From Asparagopsis taxiformis (lineage: Eukaryota > Rhodophyta > Florideophyceae > Bonnemaisoniales > Bonnemaisoniaceae): 64,000 nt of DNA. The position numbers were made by a program, and so were the translations under genes. The DNA lies in contig JALQPE010001719.1 in the NCBI GenBank assembly GCA_030407315.1, forward strand, positions 124,001-188,000, in the 5' to 3' direction. This document shows, piece after piece, positions 37,690 through 47,816 of the stretch (its first letter is position 1; the number at the start of each line of letters is the position of its first letter). Below the pieces are notes generated by a model, which worked only from the letters and a program-made list of their open reading frames with translations, was not told the DNA's origin and made no database searches.

Positions 37690-40509
37690 ATGAACTATCG
37701 AATCATCTTCATCCTACTCCTCGCGCTCATAGCGCGCCCCCACGCGCAGTTTATCAACGAACTGCACTACGAAAACGCCGGAAGAGACCAAGGGGAGGGC
37801 GTGGAGATTGCGGCTCCACCGGGAACAAACCTCGCCCATTTCCATCTATTATTCTACAATGGTGACGGCACCATCTACAGAACACAAACCCTTTCCGGTA
37901 TTATCCCGTCGCAAAACACCGCCAATGGCGTGCTTGCATTCTCGATCCCGTCCATTCAAAACGGCCCCGACGCAGTCGCACTAGTCGACCCCGACGACGA
38001 GGTTCTGGAATTCATCTCGTACGAGGGCCAAATCACCGCCGTGGAGGGCCCCGCTCAAGGCTTGGTCAGCGTTGATATTGGCGTCTCGCAAAGTTCCAAC
38101 ACGCCAGTCGGACACTCCCTGCAGCGAACTGGCACCGGGTTGGTCGCGGGTGATTTTGCATGGACGGGTCCATTGCCGTCGTCGTTTGGCGAGATTAATG
38201 CCGGCCAAACGATGCGAGCGCATGCGTTGAGCGATGGCCAATGTTCATATGTGTTCATGAACGAGTTTCATTATGAGAATGTTGGTAGAGATGCGAACGA
38301 GGCGATTGAAATTGTCGGTCCCGCCGGATTGGACCTTTCAGGATGGACTCTTGCGCTTTACAACGGGGCCGATGGTCGATTGTACAGGACGTTGCGATTG
38401 GCTGGTGTGTTTGAAAGTCAAAGTTTGGGATGGGGAACAATCTCTTTTTCAATATCGCCCATTCAGAGCGGTGCACGTGATGGAATCGCTCTCGTGGATA
38501 CCCAAGGTAACGTGCTCCAATTCTTCTCGTATGAGGGCACCTTGACCGCTCTGGATGGCCCGGCCGCTGGAATAGAGAGTGTGGATATCGGCATTGAGGA
38601 ATGTGCATCTACCCCCGCTACGCAGTCTGTGCAGCTCGTTGGAACGGGCAATTCGTCATGTAATTTTACATGGGCAGGTCCCAAGACGTCTTCATTCGGA
38701 TCGATTAATGAAGGTCAGACATTTGTACCGAGAGGAGCATCTGCATCAACGAAACCATCTACAGACCCTCCATCGTCGACTTCTTCGTCAACTGCGCCTA
38801 CCACACCTCCGGAGCCGGTCATCCCTCAAAATGCACTACAAACCACCATTCAAGCCGTGCAAGGCGCCTCGCACAAGTCCCCGCTTGAGGGCAGAATTGT
38901 AAACGTACAGGGAATTGTCACAGCTGTTGCTTCCAATGGATACTATTTACAAGATCCAATCGGCGATGGTGACATTGCTACGTCAGACGCAATCTTCATT
39001 CACACCTCGAGAAAACCGCCTGTACAAGTCGCCGAAAAAGTCTCTGTTACAGGTACGGTAGAGGAGAGAGTTGAAACTAGTCGCACGCCCAATTTATTGT
39101 CTCGCACGCAGATTACAAAGCCCATATCCGAAGTTATCTCCACAGATAATCCGCTTCCTACACCGGTCGTCCTCGGGTCGTCCGGTCGTCGCGTCCCGTC
39201 CGAGTCTATCGACGACAGCCCTGATACATTCGATCCTGAAAATGACGCATTGGACTTGTATGAAAGTCTGGAAGGCATGCGTGTCCGTTTACCGAGACCT
39301 GCGGTTATTTCATCCAAGCACAAAAGAACAGGCGAAATTTGGGTTTTGGTTGATGGCGGTGACGATGCCACAGGTATGGGTCCACGCGGCACATTGACTG
39401 TCAGTGAAGGCGATTTCAACCCAGAACGAATTCAAGTCGATGATAATAGAAGAATTCTGTCTCGATTCTCGGCACCAGAAGTTGTAGTAGGGGATTCACT
39501 CAGTGATGTTACAGGTGTGATGAACTATGCATCGGGAAATTATGAGGTTATCTCAACAGAGCCGTATACGCACACATCAGGTGGGCTAGAAAAGGAGGTG
39601 AGCAAATTGGAAAAATCGCAGGAAAGTTTGCTAATCGCCAGTGTGAACGCGTACAATGTGGACCCGTCAGATGTAGGACAGATGTCTGCGCTGGCGGACG
39701 TCGTCGTGAATAGACTCAATGTTCCAGATGTCATTGGATTGCAGGAAATTCAGGACAATGACGGTCCAACTCGATCTGGTGTCACGTCGGCTGACAAGAC
39801 TCTTCAGTTACTTATAGACGCCATATCTGAAGCTGGCGGTCCAGAATATACGTACCTCGATAACACCTTTATTGGAGAAAACACAAGTGGTGGACAACGA
39901 TTTGGAAATATTCGATGCGCATTTATTTTTCTGAAATCACGCGTACAATTATTGTCGTTCAACACAGTTGTTGACGCGGAAAGCCAGCAACGAAGCCGCT
40001 CAAACCCGTTTTATGCAAGCCGATTACCACTAGTAGCTCATTTCAAATCTAGGCAGACAGGCGATGAATTCACAGTGGTCAACGTTCATTTATCGTCGAA
40101 GGGCGGTAGTTCGCCTGTTTTCGGGCAATTGCAGCCGTTTGAAGATTTGCAGGCAGACAAGCGAGCAAACGGTAACGTGGACAATAGGGTGAAACAGGCA
40201 AATGCTATCAAGAAATATTTGGATGAGAGTGCGCTGAGTAATGTAATTATACTTGGCGACTTCAACGACTATCAATTCAACCCGCCGTTAACTTTATTCA
40301 TACCAGACTATGTGATTCTCACAAATCATCTGCAGCCGACGGAGCGATATTCATACATTTTCGAGGGCCAGGCACAGCAGCTGGATCATATAATTGTTAG
40401 TCAGAATCTGAAGGAAGCACAATTTGATGTCGTGCATTGTAACGCCGAGTTTAAGCATGACGATCGGGCTAGCGATCATGATCCGATACTGGCGAAGATA
40501 TCATTTTAA
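37690..40509 (+). CDS. Secreted nuclease-like protein: two lamin-tail repeats, OB-like part, EEP domain
   Basis: The protein has 939 residues. An N-terminal signal peptide (MNYRIIFILLLALIARPHAQ) is followed by two tandem related domains of about 155 residues that begin INELHYENAGRD and MNEFHYENVGRD and resemble bacterial lamin-tail (LTD) modules. A Ser/Thr/Pro linker leads to an OB-like part (about 387-480; GRIVNVQGIVTAV, YYLQDP). The endonuclease/exonuclease/phosphatase domain (about 645-939) has the metal Glu in LQEIQDN, GDFND near 855 and SDHDPI near 927. This domain order is that of bacterial extracellular nucleases such as ExeM. It probably degrades external DNA or RNA, perhaps for phosphate. 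An ATG four codons upstream is an alternative start. Bacterial origin is inference. Confidence 0.84.
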   Translation: MNYRIIFILLLALIARPHAQFINELHYENAGRDQGEGVEIAAPPGTNLAHFHLLFYNGDGTIYRTQTLSGIIPSQNTANGVLAFSIPSIQNGPDAVALVDPDDEVLEFISYEGQITAVEGPAQGLVSVDIGVSQSSNTPVGHSLQRTGTGLVAGDFAWTGPLPSSFGEINAGQTMRAHALSDGQCSYVFMNEFHYENVGRDANEAIEIVGPAGLDLSGWTLALYNGADGRLYRTLRLAGVFESQSLGWGTISFSISPIQSGARDGIALVDTQGNVLQFFSYEGTLTALDGPAAGIESVDIGIEECASTPATQSVQLVGTGNSSCNFTWAGPKTSSFGSINEGQTFVPRGASASTKPSTDPPSSTSSSTAPTTPPEPVIPQNALQTTIQAVQGASHKSPLEGRIVNVQGIVTAVASNGYYLQDPIGDGDIATSDAIFIHTSRKPPVQVAEKVSVTGTVEERVETSRTPNLLSRTQITKPISEVISTDNPLPTPVVLGSSGRRVPSESIDDSPDTFDPENDALDLYESLEGMRVRLPRPAVISSKHKRTGEIWVLVDGGDDATGMGPRGTLTVSEGDFNPERIQVDDNRRILSRFSAPEVVVGDSLSDVTGVMNYASGNYEVISTEPYTHTSGGLEKEVSKLEKSQESLLIASVNAYNVDPSDVGQMSALADVVVNRLNVPDVIGLQEIQDNDGPTRSGVTSADKTLQLLIDAISEAGGPEYTYLDNTFIGENTSGGQRFGNIRCAFIFLKSRVQLLSFNTVVDAESQQRSRSNPFYASRLPLVAHFKSRQTGDEFTVVNVHLSSKGGSSPVFGQLQPFEDLQADKRANGNVDNRVKQANAIKKYLDESALSNVIILGDFNDYQFNPPLTLFIPDYVILTNHLQPTERYSYIFEGQAQQLDHIIVSQNLKEAQFDVVHCNAEFKHDDRASDHDPILAKISF

Positions 40510-42097
40510 AAAATGAGCTCGCGGATGACGTTTGGAAAAATCTTGTCATTGATCAATTATGAGCAGAACCTAAATTTGGAACAATTATGCCCACAGAGCG
40601 ATGTTCGCTTCTAATAATAGCTCGACGGCGCTCACCTCTACAGGTCCCCTGGCGGCTCCACTTTCCGCAACCTACCCGTTCGACGGTGAACTCGACGCCC
40701 AGGGCAGGTCACTTTTTCAAATTTCAATCTCTCTTCAACGTTTAGAAATGTAAGGTTTAAACTGGCCGAATTGACAAACTGCCTCATTCGAATCTCAAGA
40801 TGCCAGTTACTCCAAACTTCCATGATATCATGAGTCTTGCAGATATCCAAACTGCCGCAAGGGGGATTCGTTCCTGTCTGTCACGTATCTTTCTTTCGTT
40901 CCATGACTTGTTTGACTCACGATTCAAATCGTCCATGAACATTCCAGCTTGGTACTGGCTGCCAATCGTCAGTTGTCCTCCTGATTTCGCTGTCTCCCCC
41001 AGACCAACCGGTAAGTGTGTGTGTGCTCAACAAGCGTATAATTCCATTACGTGTGTTGTGCTGTACATTTGGTGCGCTTCCTGTTGCAAATCTCAACGAT
41101 ATTTGCCTACTCCACACCCCACAATATTGTATATATGGCGGCTGAGAGGCAAGTGTGTGTTTTCACTCACTCACTTTTGTCGCTACAACATTATAGATTG
41201 GCTTGAAAGTCACGTCATGGTACATCCATGATGTTAGGGGTACACTTTGTTTACCTAATTCGGGCAATTAAGGGGACATAGCCAAGAAGGTTAAGCCGAT
41301 CTACAATAGAAACGACGGAGATGAGAGTAAGAACAGGGAAAGGATTTCTAAAGATAGGGAGTGTTGGATGGCTCTTCCATAGACGTCTGCGGATCTCAAG
41401 ATTATAATTGGAAACTTGCTATCAAGCTATAATACATACAGCGGTATGCAGAAAAATTATGCGCCATTTTTGAAACGGGTAGAAAGGTGTAACTATGTTC
41501 TGGGTGTCGACATGGTTGATTCAGCAATGTGTTTGAGCGCGGTGAAAGGGAGCGGCAAACAAGTGGGGAGCGACGAAAGAGAGAAAAGAATAGATGCAAC
41601 TTGAGGTTTTTGTCTTTCTTTCTCGCGTGGGAAATTTGTACAGCATGTAACACAACGTGTGGTTAACACTAGAGGAGCAGTTTATTGTGGGTGGAGGCGG
41701 GGGCGAATGTTGCAATCTCGAGTGTAAATTGAGCGAGTCGGTGCGAAATGGCTGCACTTGAAGACAGCTGATGGAGAATGGACTGCTGGAATGGAATCGA
41801 CGACGACGGTTGGACGGGGACATCATATGGAAATGGAAAATAGTATATCTAGTACAGCGAGGTGATGTATGTGTGGTATTGTTGGCGAGCTAGAGCACAT
41901 ACGTAGTACGGGTGTGCGGCGAAGCGGGGCGGCCCATACCGTAACATACTTGAGGAGAACGTTAACACGCGGCAGCCTTTACAGTTTACATTAGAGTCGT
42001 GGATGCAATGCTAAGCGGCTGTGAATGAATTGTCGGGAGCAAACCTCCTTGCTTAGTGCGCGCGCTCGGACACTAGCTAGCTTACATGCGGTCGCTG

Positions 42098-42146
42098 CGC
42101 TGCGCAGCGTAGCGCTGCCAACGGTGGAAGCAGAGGCCACCGGTGG
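42098..42146. promoter_or_regulatory. Palindrome cluster upstream of the secreted protein gene
   Basis: A perfect 12-bp palindrome CGCTGCGCAGCG (42098-42109) and a 10-bp one, CCACCGGTGG (42137-42146), lie about 400 bp before the next start codon; CGGTGGAA occurs twice in the same place. Dimeric factor binding is possible but unproven. Confidence 0.3.
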
Positions 42147-42427
42147 AACACGCCAATTGTGCCGTGTTGTGCTGCACGTTGTTTCTTAGTATAACCCGGG
42201 AATGTTGGGCGGTTACATTGGACGCGTGCTTTTAAGGAATACAGCAACATGCTGTCAGGCTGACAAATACGGCGCATCCCGGCCCGTGTATTCAATAGAA
42301 ATATTGTCTATGGCATTAGCAGATCAACTGTCAACGATAGATCAACATCCCGTACAAATCTCCTTCTCCCTCGTGAGCTTTTCGCGCATTGGAAGCAACT
42401 AAGCCATTTAAACTGCCAACTCGTCCA

Positions 42428-42435
42428 TATATAAA
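42428..42435 (+). promoter_or_regulatory. TATA box of the secreted protein gene
   Basis: TATATAAA lies 82 bp before the ATG at 42517 and is followed by a C/A-rich leader. This is the clearest TATA box in the window. Confidence 0.6.
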
Positions 42436-42516
42436 CTAATCCAGCCCTGCCGAGTTCGCAACCCTGTCTTGCACCGCCAACACTCCACCAACCCACCGCA
42501 ATTACAATTGACCACC

Positions 42517-43473
42517 ATGAGTTATCCCCGTTCTCTCCCTGCTCTTCTGCTGCTCTGCGCCGCCGTCGTCGCCAGTGCCGCCACTCTCGACCCGCACGAC
42601 GCCACTCTGCCCGATCTGACTGATGTGTTGCCCAAACTCCGCAGCGCGCAGCGCCAGGCAGTATCGTGCGGCCGCCAGTGTCGCTTCTTCCTGTGCAACC
42701 GCAAGGGCGACGTGATCGTCGGTGCGCCAGATGTGGCCGCCAGCTCTGCCATTTGCAAGCGCGGCATGCGAAGCAACACAATCGGCGTTGTCGGACGCAC
42801 CGGCGAGGCGCGTGTGACGCGCAATGGCCGTACGCGTCGCATTTCACAGTTCAAGCCGGCCGGACTGACGCAGCGCTTCTCGCGCGACTTTTTCAAGTCG
42901 TTTGACATTGCCGGTACGCAGCGCTCCGGCGTTGGTCATGAACGTCCGCAGGGCAATCAGGTCTCATTCCTGGACGGGCTGTGTGTCAGGTTGCCGATCA
43001 AGAACTATCAGATTTTGGACTCGAATGATGACTTGAGGAATCGCATGACGACGTCTGATCCGCGCGACTGTGTTGCATTCAACGCCAAGGTGCCGCGTGT
43101 TCTGATCGAATTGATGTGGAATTCTGCTGATGATCTTGATCTGCATGTTTTCGAGCCAGATGGCGATCGTCTAAGCTTCAGGAATACCCAAACTAATTCG
43201 GGAATGTTGCTGGCTGATGATAATGCGTTTGTTTGTGGAACGGCCAATGAGGACGGGTTGGAACGTGCAGTGTATGCGGCAGATGGACCGGTGGAAATTG
43301 GAGGCTACTCGGCACGAGCTCAGCATTTTAACAATTGCGGCGAAGGACCGACAGAGTGGAGGATTCGTGTATTCCTGGATGGAAAGATGATTCGCAGTGA
43401 ATCGGGCACGTCCAATTTGAATAACGAAGCTGTGATTCCGCAAAGTCGAATTCGTTTCCGTGTAACCGCATAG
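42517..43473 (+). CDS. Secreted protein with a YfaP/DUF2135-like beta domain
   Basis: The protein has 318 residues, with a signal peptide of about 22 residues (SLPALLLLCAAVVASAATL). The middle part is basic and Cys-containing, with no recognised fold. From about residue 185, VLIELMWNSADDLDLHVFEPDGDRLSF followed by an Asp-rich turn, WRIRVFLDG and a final beta strand resembles the calcium-type beta domain found in bacterial YfaP and other surface proteins (WxxxxDxDLHV signature). A cell-surface or matrix role is likely; no enzyme motif is seen. An upstream in-frame ATG at 42469 has no signal-like sequence. The promoter has a clear TATA box, suggesting strong or regulated expression. Confidence 0.72.
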   Translation: MSYPRSLPALLLLCAAVVASAATLDPHDATLPDLTDVLPKLRSAQRQAVSCGRQCRFFLCNRKGDVIVGAPDVAASSAICKRGMRSNTIGVVGRTGEARVTRNGRTRRISQFKPAGLTQRFSRDFFKSFDIAGTQRSGVGHERPQGNQVSFLDGLCVRLPIKNYQILDSNDDLRNRMTTSDPRDCVAFNAKVPRVLIELMWNSADDLDLHVFEPDGDRLSFRNTQTNSGMLLADDNAFVCGTANEDGLERAVYAADGPVEIGGYSARAQHFNNCGEGPTEWRIRVFLDGKMIRSESGTSNLNNEAVIPQSRIRFRVTA

Positions 43474-44042
43474 GAGATTTACCAATGTTGGGTTGTTATT
43501 AGCGATTATGTTACTACTGTATGTGCCATTGTATGACAGAAACTCAATATGTTGTAGCCGATGTGTCGTAAAAGGATTGACAGGTCTGTAGACAGACTGG
43601 TCTTGGCATGCGCGCGAGTGTCTAATCATCGCCGGCAGTTTGTTGCCATCGAGTGATGGCGTCGATTATTTTGGGACGCGCGCGTCGTTAGTAGCCGTTG
43701 ATTGGTGAGAAACGATCATTGCAAATGCGAAAATTTAGCGCAACGTGTCATACGACAGCACATCGTCGCGCAGCGTACACACGCATCGTGTCCCACCGAC
43801 GGCCGTCGAGCAAATTCGTTGAATTGTCTACGTGTATACCGGGCCCCGGCCCATCCGCAGTTAATTCGTCCTGCGAGACGCCCGTGCCCAGTCTCTGTGC
43901 CAGTAAAGTAGACAGGCACCGCCCAATTCTATGTACTCATCGTTACCCTCTGTATATTCTAGTGCTCCCAAATATATTACCATCGCCTTTGCAAAATTGC
44001 GCCCACAACTCACTTTTTCCTAACAACCACTACACAATTCAA
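43474..44042. other. Region between the convergent secreted protein and DDB1 genes
   Basis: The 569 bp contain short frames on both strands without conserved content. No RNA gene is recognised. Confidence 0.45.
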
Positions 44043-47000
44043 CTAACCAGCTCCATGTAGCCTTTGCATTTCCTCAACTCGTTGAACTAGTTCTTCAACA
44101 CTCACATTAACCAATGAACTCACCGTACTCATTTGCGCCAATGAAAGATCAAGGAACCGTTCAATCAAATCACCATCCAGGTAGTTCTTCGCTGGCGCTC
44201 GGTGGTCCTGATTTTCCAACACCATCTCTCGCCACTCCGAATGAGCAAACCCACCGACACCAGGCACCAGAGTCGCCATCGCATTCTGCAGAGCTTCAAA
44301 GAATTGAAACGATTCCTTCTTCAAGTTTGCAATCACCCCCAGCATCCCGTCCGACGTGCCGAATATCAACGTCTTCAATGCTGGCCCCTCATTTTCCGGC
44401 ATTTGCATCACCAGCGAACCGTGGTGAATCCGATTCACACTGTTGCCCAAATGGAATTGGCCACACCGTTCCAACCGACCGCGCTCAGCATCCGTGGGTG
44501 CATACGAATTCCGTTTGTATGTGCACAGATGCTTTCGATGCTCCGCAACAATGTACACGTCATCGTCCAGCATTTCAATCGCCATCACCCATGTCACTTC
44601 ATAGTCTCGCGCCACTTCTTCCAACCGAATTTTATCTCCGATCTTCTTGCACGTTAGTACAGTGATGGATCGGAATATGTCCCCAACGAGAATGAAATCT
44701 CCTCGTAGAACTATGCGATAACACAAAATGTGACCATGATGCCGGTCTTCCTCCTTAATGCTTAACACACCGTCTTTTTTCTCACTAACTGATACAAGAA
44801 GCACTTCCGCTCCGATGCTGGCTAGCAGCATACCATTGAAAGCACACAAACTGTACACAGCCCCCTTTACCTCCAGCTCCGCCACAATTATAGCTCTTCC
44901 GTCCACAATACGCAGAATTAGAATCCTTCCGTCTGATGGGTCATCTTCATTTGGTCGCTCGAATGCAGTACCTACTACTACATATTGCTCGTCCTTGTTC
45001 ATCCCTTCACCACTGAATGTCGTAGCTAGAATAGCAGACCCGCTTTCTTCTGGTTTCAACTTGAATTTCGTGAGCGTATCGTACCGCGCATCGTCAATGA
45101 TGCGCACAAACTGCTCAAGTACTTCATCTCCTTCCTCGTCGACGATCGTAGACGCCGTTAATACCGCAAACACATTTGCCGATTCAACGTGACTGATGCG
45201 TCTTGGCTGTTCGTTCAACGGCACCGAGGTAATGTGAAGCTTTTGGATTTCATCAACAGCACCAAGATGCAAGGTGCTTTCAGTCGCGATTGCAAGACAG
45301 TCTGGGAAGAACTCTGTATCGAACCCACATACTCTTGTCACTTCCTGCAAGTTGACATTCGAAATTAAAAGTTTTCCACCCCCTGTAGCTGCATAGACAA
45401 CTGTGGGTCGGTCGCACGCAGCAAAGATGTGGTCAGCTCCGCGACTCTTGAATATACTCAGTTGTGCTGGTTGAGTACCCACACTCAGCCTTCTCCGCTC
45501 TGACACAATTTCACCTGCTCCGCTCAAAGCGCTTGGTGACTCCGATTTCACGGCTGCTGCAGCTGCTGCCTCTGCATTGAAGGAATAGGTAAGCAGGCAA
45601 CCATCACCCAGTGCAACCAGAAGATAGTTATAACTTTCTAGAGTCGCGAGCAAGACACACCGCGCAATGACGTCACCACCAAGCTCTACAGTCTGGATAG
45701 TTTTAAGGGAGGGCAATGCTACAAGCTTGACGACGGGAGACTCGTTCACTTCAGCCCACAGTCCAACTACAGCGACAAAAGCTTTTGATGAATCCACAGG
45801 CTGTTCAATATCCGTCATCTGTGTTCCCACCTTTAGAGTGTTGCAGTTCACACATGAGATTTCGTTTTCCATCTTGCTGTGCGAAACTTCAACAAGCGTC
45901 TTCTTTTCCGGATCTGTATTGAGGTAGATGAGATTTCCGCCCGTTGTGGCTATGAGCAGTTGGCTGTCGTTACCGGAGGCCACAGAAATGCGAACATGGG
46001 TTGGCGGCGTCCATGCAAGGCTGGGAGCAGCAGTGCGTGTTTCACAGTCAAATACTTGAACACCGTTTGCTGTGACCTGTACTAGAATATCACCGAGCAT
46101 ATTAGCAGCGTGTAGCGTTGGGGTAGTTTCGTCAAATCCAGGCAAGGTTGCAGGGGCCATCTCTTCCGCGCCTATGAGTTCTAGGATGCGCGTTTCAGAA
46201 GTAAACGATTGCAAAAGGTAGGAATGGTAACGTTCTCCGAAGTGGCGACGAAGGGAGTACATGTCCTTTATGCCTGGGAGGTCAACGGAAGCGGCTTGCT
46301 CTGTGATACCGATACCATTGCGGATGATGCGGAGTGATCCGTCTTTACCAACACCGGAGCAAGTAACGACCTGGCCTTGGCCCTGGCGGAGATAACCCAT
46401 ACCCTTTACAATGCAGAAGTCAAGGATAGGACCCAGGTGAGGATATGTTTGTACTACTTCCAGAAATGAACCCGTCTCGGTTTTGGAAGTGCTGAGACGA
46501 ATGAGTTGGGAGTCGCCAGTCATTGACCCAACATAGACAAAACCTGTGTCCAAATAAGATATTGAACAAGCACTACTGGTTTCTCCGAGAGTTTCTATCT
46601 TGAGACGCAGCACAACGCCTAGAGTGACATCTGTTTCGAGAACAAGCATCATGAGCTGGCCTTTATGGTCACCGATCAAGTAGCGACGGCCGTCTGTGTC
46701 TACGGCGCCCACGGAATTTATGATAGTCGCATCGATAGGTTGGCTTACGTGATCACCAGATGGAGAGAGGTAGGTGATGCTGTCATCACCGAAAATTAAT
46801 AGACCACAGTAGGGCTCTGGAACAGCTACCATCTTGCAGCACGAAATGTCCAAGTCTGCCTTTTTCCACAGCCCATCAGACAAATCTTGCTCTGCCATGT
46901 TAACTTCGTACGTACGCATTTCGTTGGAGTCCTTACCCTTGGAGTGTAGCACAGCAATGGTAGGGTTGGTTTTGCCATGGAGGAAGACCATATCGTGAAC

Positions 47001-47471
47001 CTGTTCCTCAAGAAGACGTACGTTGAACGCGTCGGATTCCACACTGGTGGGGACCAACTTGAGCAAGCGTGCATATTGGTGAATGGCGATGCAACGCGCA
47101 AGGGGGTCGGCAACGACGATGCGCTCTACGGAGGCATTAGAATTGAAATGATCCATCGTGTTTCCAGAAGAGATGACTTTGCATCGAGAAGCGGAAGCAT
47201 CCCAGCGTAGAATGGCTAATTGATACTTTTCAGTATGCAAGACAAGATGATGCTGTAGGTCGTTGGGCATGCGTACCAGGATCATGGCAAATATTGTGCC
47301 ATAGATTGGCAACTCGAAGGCGGATTCTAGACCATGGGGTGTAATAGTGTAGATCTGGATGTGGTTGACCTTTGCCACTAAGAGGTTTCGCTGATTTGGA
47401 CCCAGAAAATTTCCAACGGCGGTGTGGGAAACACGCGATGGCTTGTGCGCTGTAACGACGTAGTTGTACAT
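44043..47471 (-). CDS. DDB1: DDB1, adaptor of CUL4 ubiquitin ligases
   Basis: The single-exon protein has 1142 residues, matching DDB1 (about 1140). It begins MYNYVVTAHKPSRVSHTAVG and has the propeller sequence pattern throughout: NLLVAKVNHIQIYTI, DSQLIRL, GKDGSLRIIRNGIGI, ATESTLHLGAVDEIQKLHI and AEHRKHLCTYKRN. The C-terminus carries NSVNRIHHGSL, the FGTSDGMLGVIA segment and the helical end with DGDLIERFLDL. DDB1 bridges CUL4 to DCAF substrate receptors in DNA repair, replication and light signalling. Splicing factor SF3B3 and CPSF160 are related but differ at the start. It is divergent from the giant lipid-transfer gene. Confidence 0.95.
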   Translation of the reverse strand: MYNYVVTAHKPSRVSHTAVGNFLGPNQRNLLVAKVNHIQIYTITPHGLESAFELPIYGTIFAMILVRMPNDLQHHLVLHTEKYQLAILRWDASASRCKVISSGNTMDHFNSNASVERIVVADPLARCIAIHQYARLLKLVPTSVESDAFNVRLLEEQVHDMVFLHGKTNPTIAVLHSKGKDSNEMRTYEVNMAEQDLSDGLWKKADLDISCCKMVAVPEPYCGLLIFGDDSITYLSPSGDHVSQPIDATIINSVGAVDTDGRRYLIGDHKGQLMMLVLETDVTLGVVLRLKIETLGETSSACSISYLDTGFVYVGSMTGDSQLIRLSTSKTETGSFLEVVQTYPHLGPILDFCIVKGMGYLRQGQGQVVTCSGVGKDGSLRIIRNGIGITEQAASVDLPGIKDMYSLRRHFGERYHSYLLQSFTSETRILELIGAEEMAPATLPGFDETTPTLHAANMLGDILVQVTANGVQVFDCETRTAAPSLAWTPPTHVRISVASGNDSQLLIATTGGNLIYLNTDPEKKTLVEVSHSKMENEISCVNCNTLKVGTQMTDIEQPVDSSKAFVAVVGLWAEVNESPVVKLVALPSLKTIQTVELGGDVIARCVLLATLESYNYLLVALGDGCLLTYSFNAEAAAAAAVKSESPSALSGAGEIVSERRRLSVGTQPAQLSIFKSRGADHIFAACDRPTVVYAATGGGKLLISNVNLQEVTRVCGFDTEFFPDCLAIATESTLHLGAVDEIQKLHITSVPLNEQPRRISHVESANVFAVLTASTIVDEEGDEVLEQFVRIIDDARYDTLTKFKLKPEESGSAILATTFSGEGMNKDEQYVVVGTAFERPNEDDPSDGRILILRIVDGRAIIVAELEVKGAVYSLCAFNGMLLASIGAEVLLVSVSEKKDGVLSIKEEDRHHGHILCYRIVLRGDFILVGDIFRSITVLTCKKIGDKIRLEEVARDYEVTWVMAIEMLDDDVYIVAEHRKHLCTYKRNSYAPTDAERGRLERCGQFHLGNSVNRIHHGSLVMQMPENEGPALKTLIFGTSDGMLGVIANLKKESFQFFEALQNAMATLVPGVGGFAHSEWREMVLENQDHRAPAKNYLDGDLIERFLDLSLAQMSTVSSLVNVSVEELVQRVEEMQRLHGAG

Positions 47472-47816
47472 CGCGGGCAGCGCATCTAAAGATTGAAGCG
47501 AGGTGGGAGATTGAGGTCGAGTTGGTTGTTAGCTGCGTTGATCCGCCTACGTGCTCCGACACGTATCCATCCCTTGATATGCGGGTCACGATTTCTTGCC
47601 CAGTTCAGTACAGATTCGATATGTCAATTCACTCACTTGAAGGCTGGCGCCAAAATTGTCTTCCTCGATCCCGATTCAAATTCGCGAGTTGTTACGTGCT
47701 CAGTGAACTTTCACACGTGTCTAGTAATGTCATGTCGCATCCAATTTAAAACTCGTCTACCTAAAAATATTTGCATCGCTCGATTCGTATGATGTTCATC
47801 CCTTTCGTCCCGCAAC
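47472..47816. promoter_or_regulatory. Divergent upstream region of DDB1 and the BLTP1-like gene
   Basis: These 345 bp lie between two divergent starts. No TATA box or coding content is evident. Confidence 0.4.

Larger units (their letters stand above)
40510..42516. other. Gene-poor 2-kb stretch before the second secreted protein gene
   Basis: Only short frames are seen. One at 40800-41231 could begin a spliced gene, with a donor-like GTAAGT near 41011, but no matching exon was recognised. Palindromes near 42098-42146 and a TATA box at 42428 are listed separately. Confidence 0.4.
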
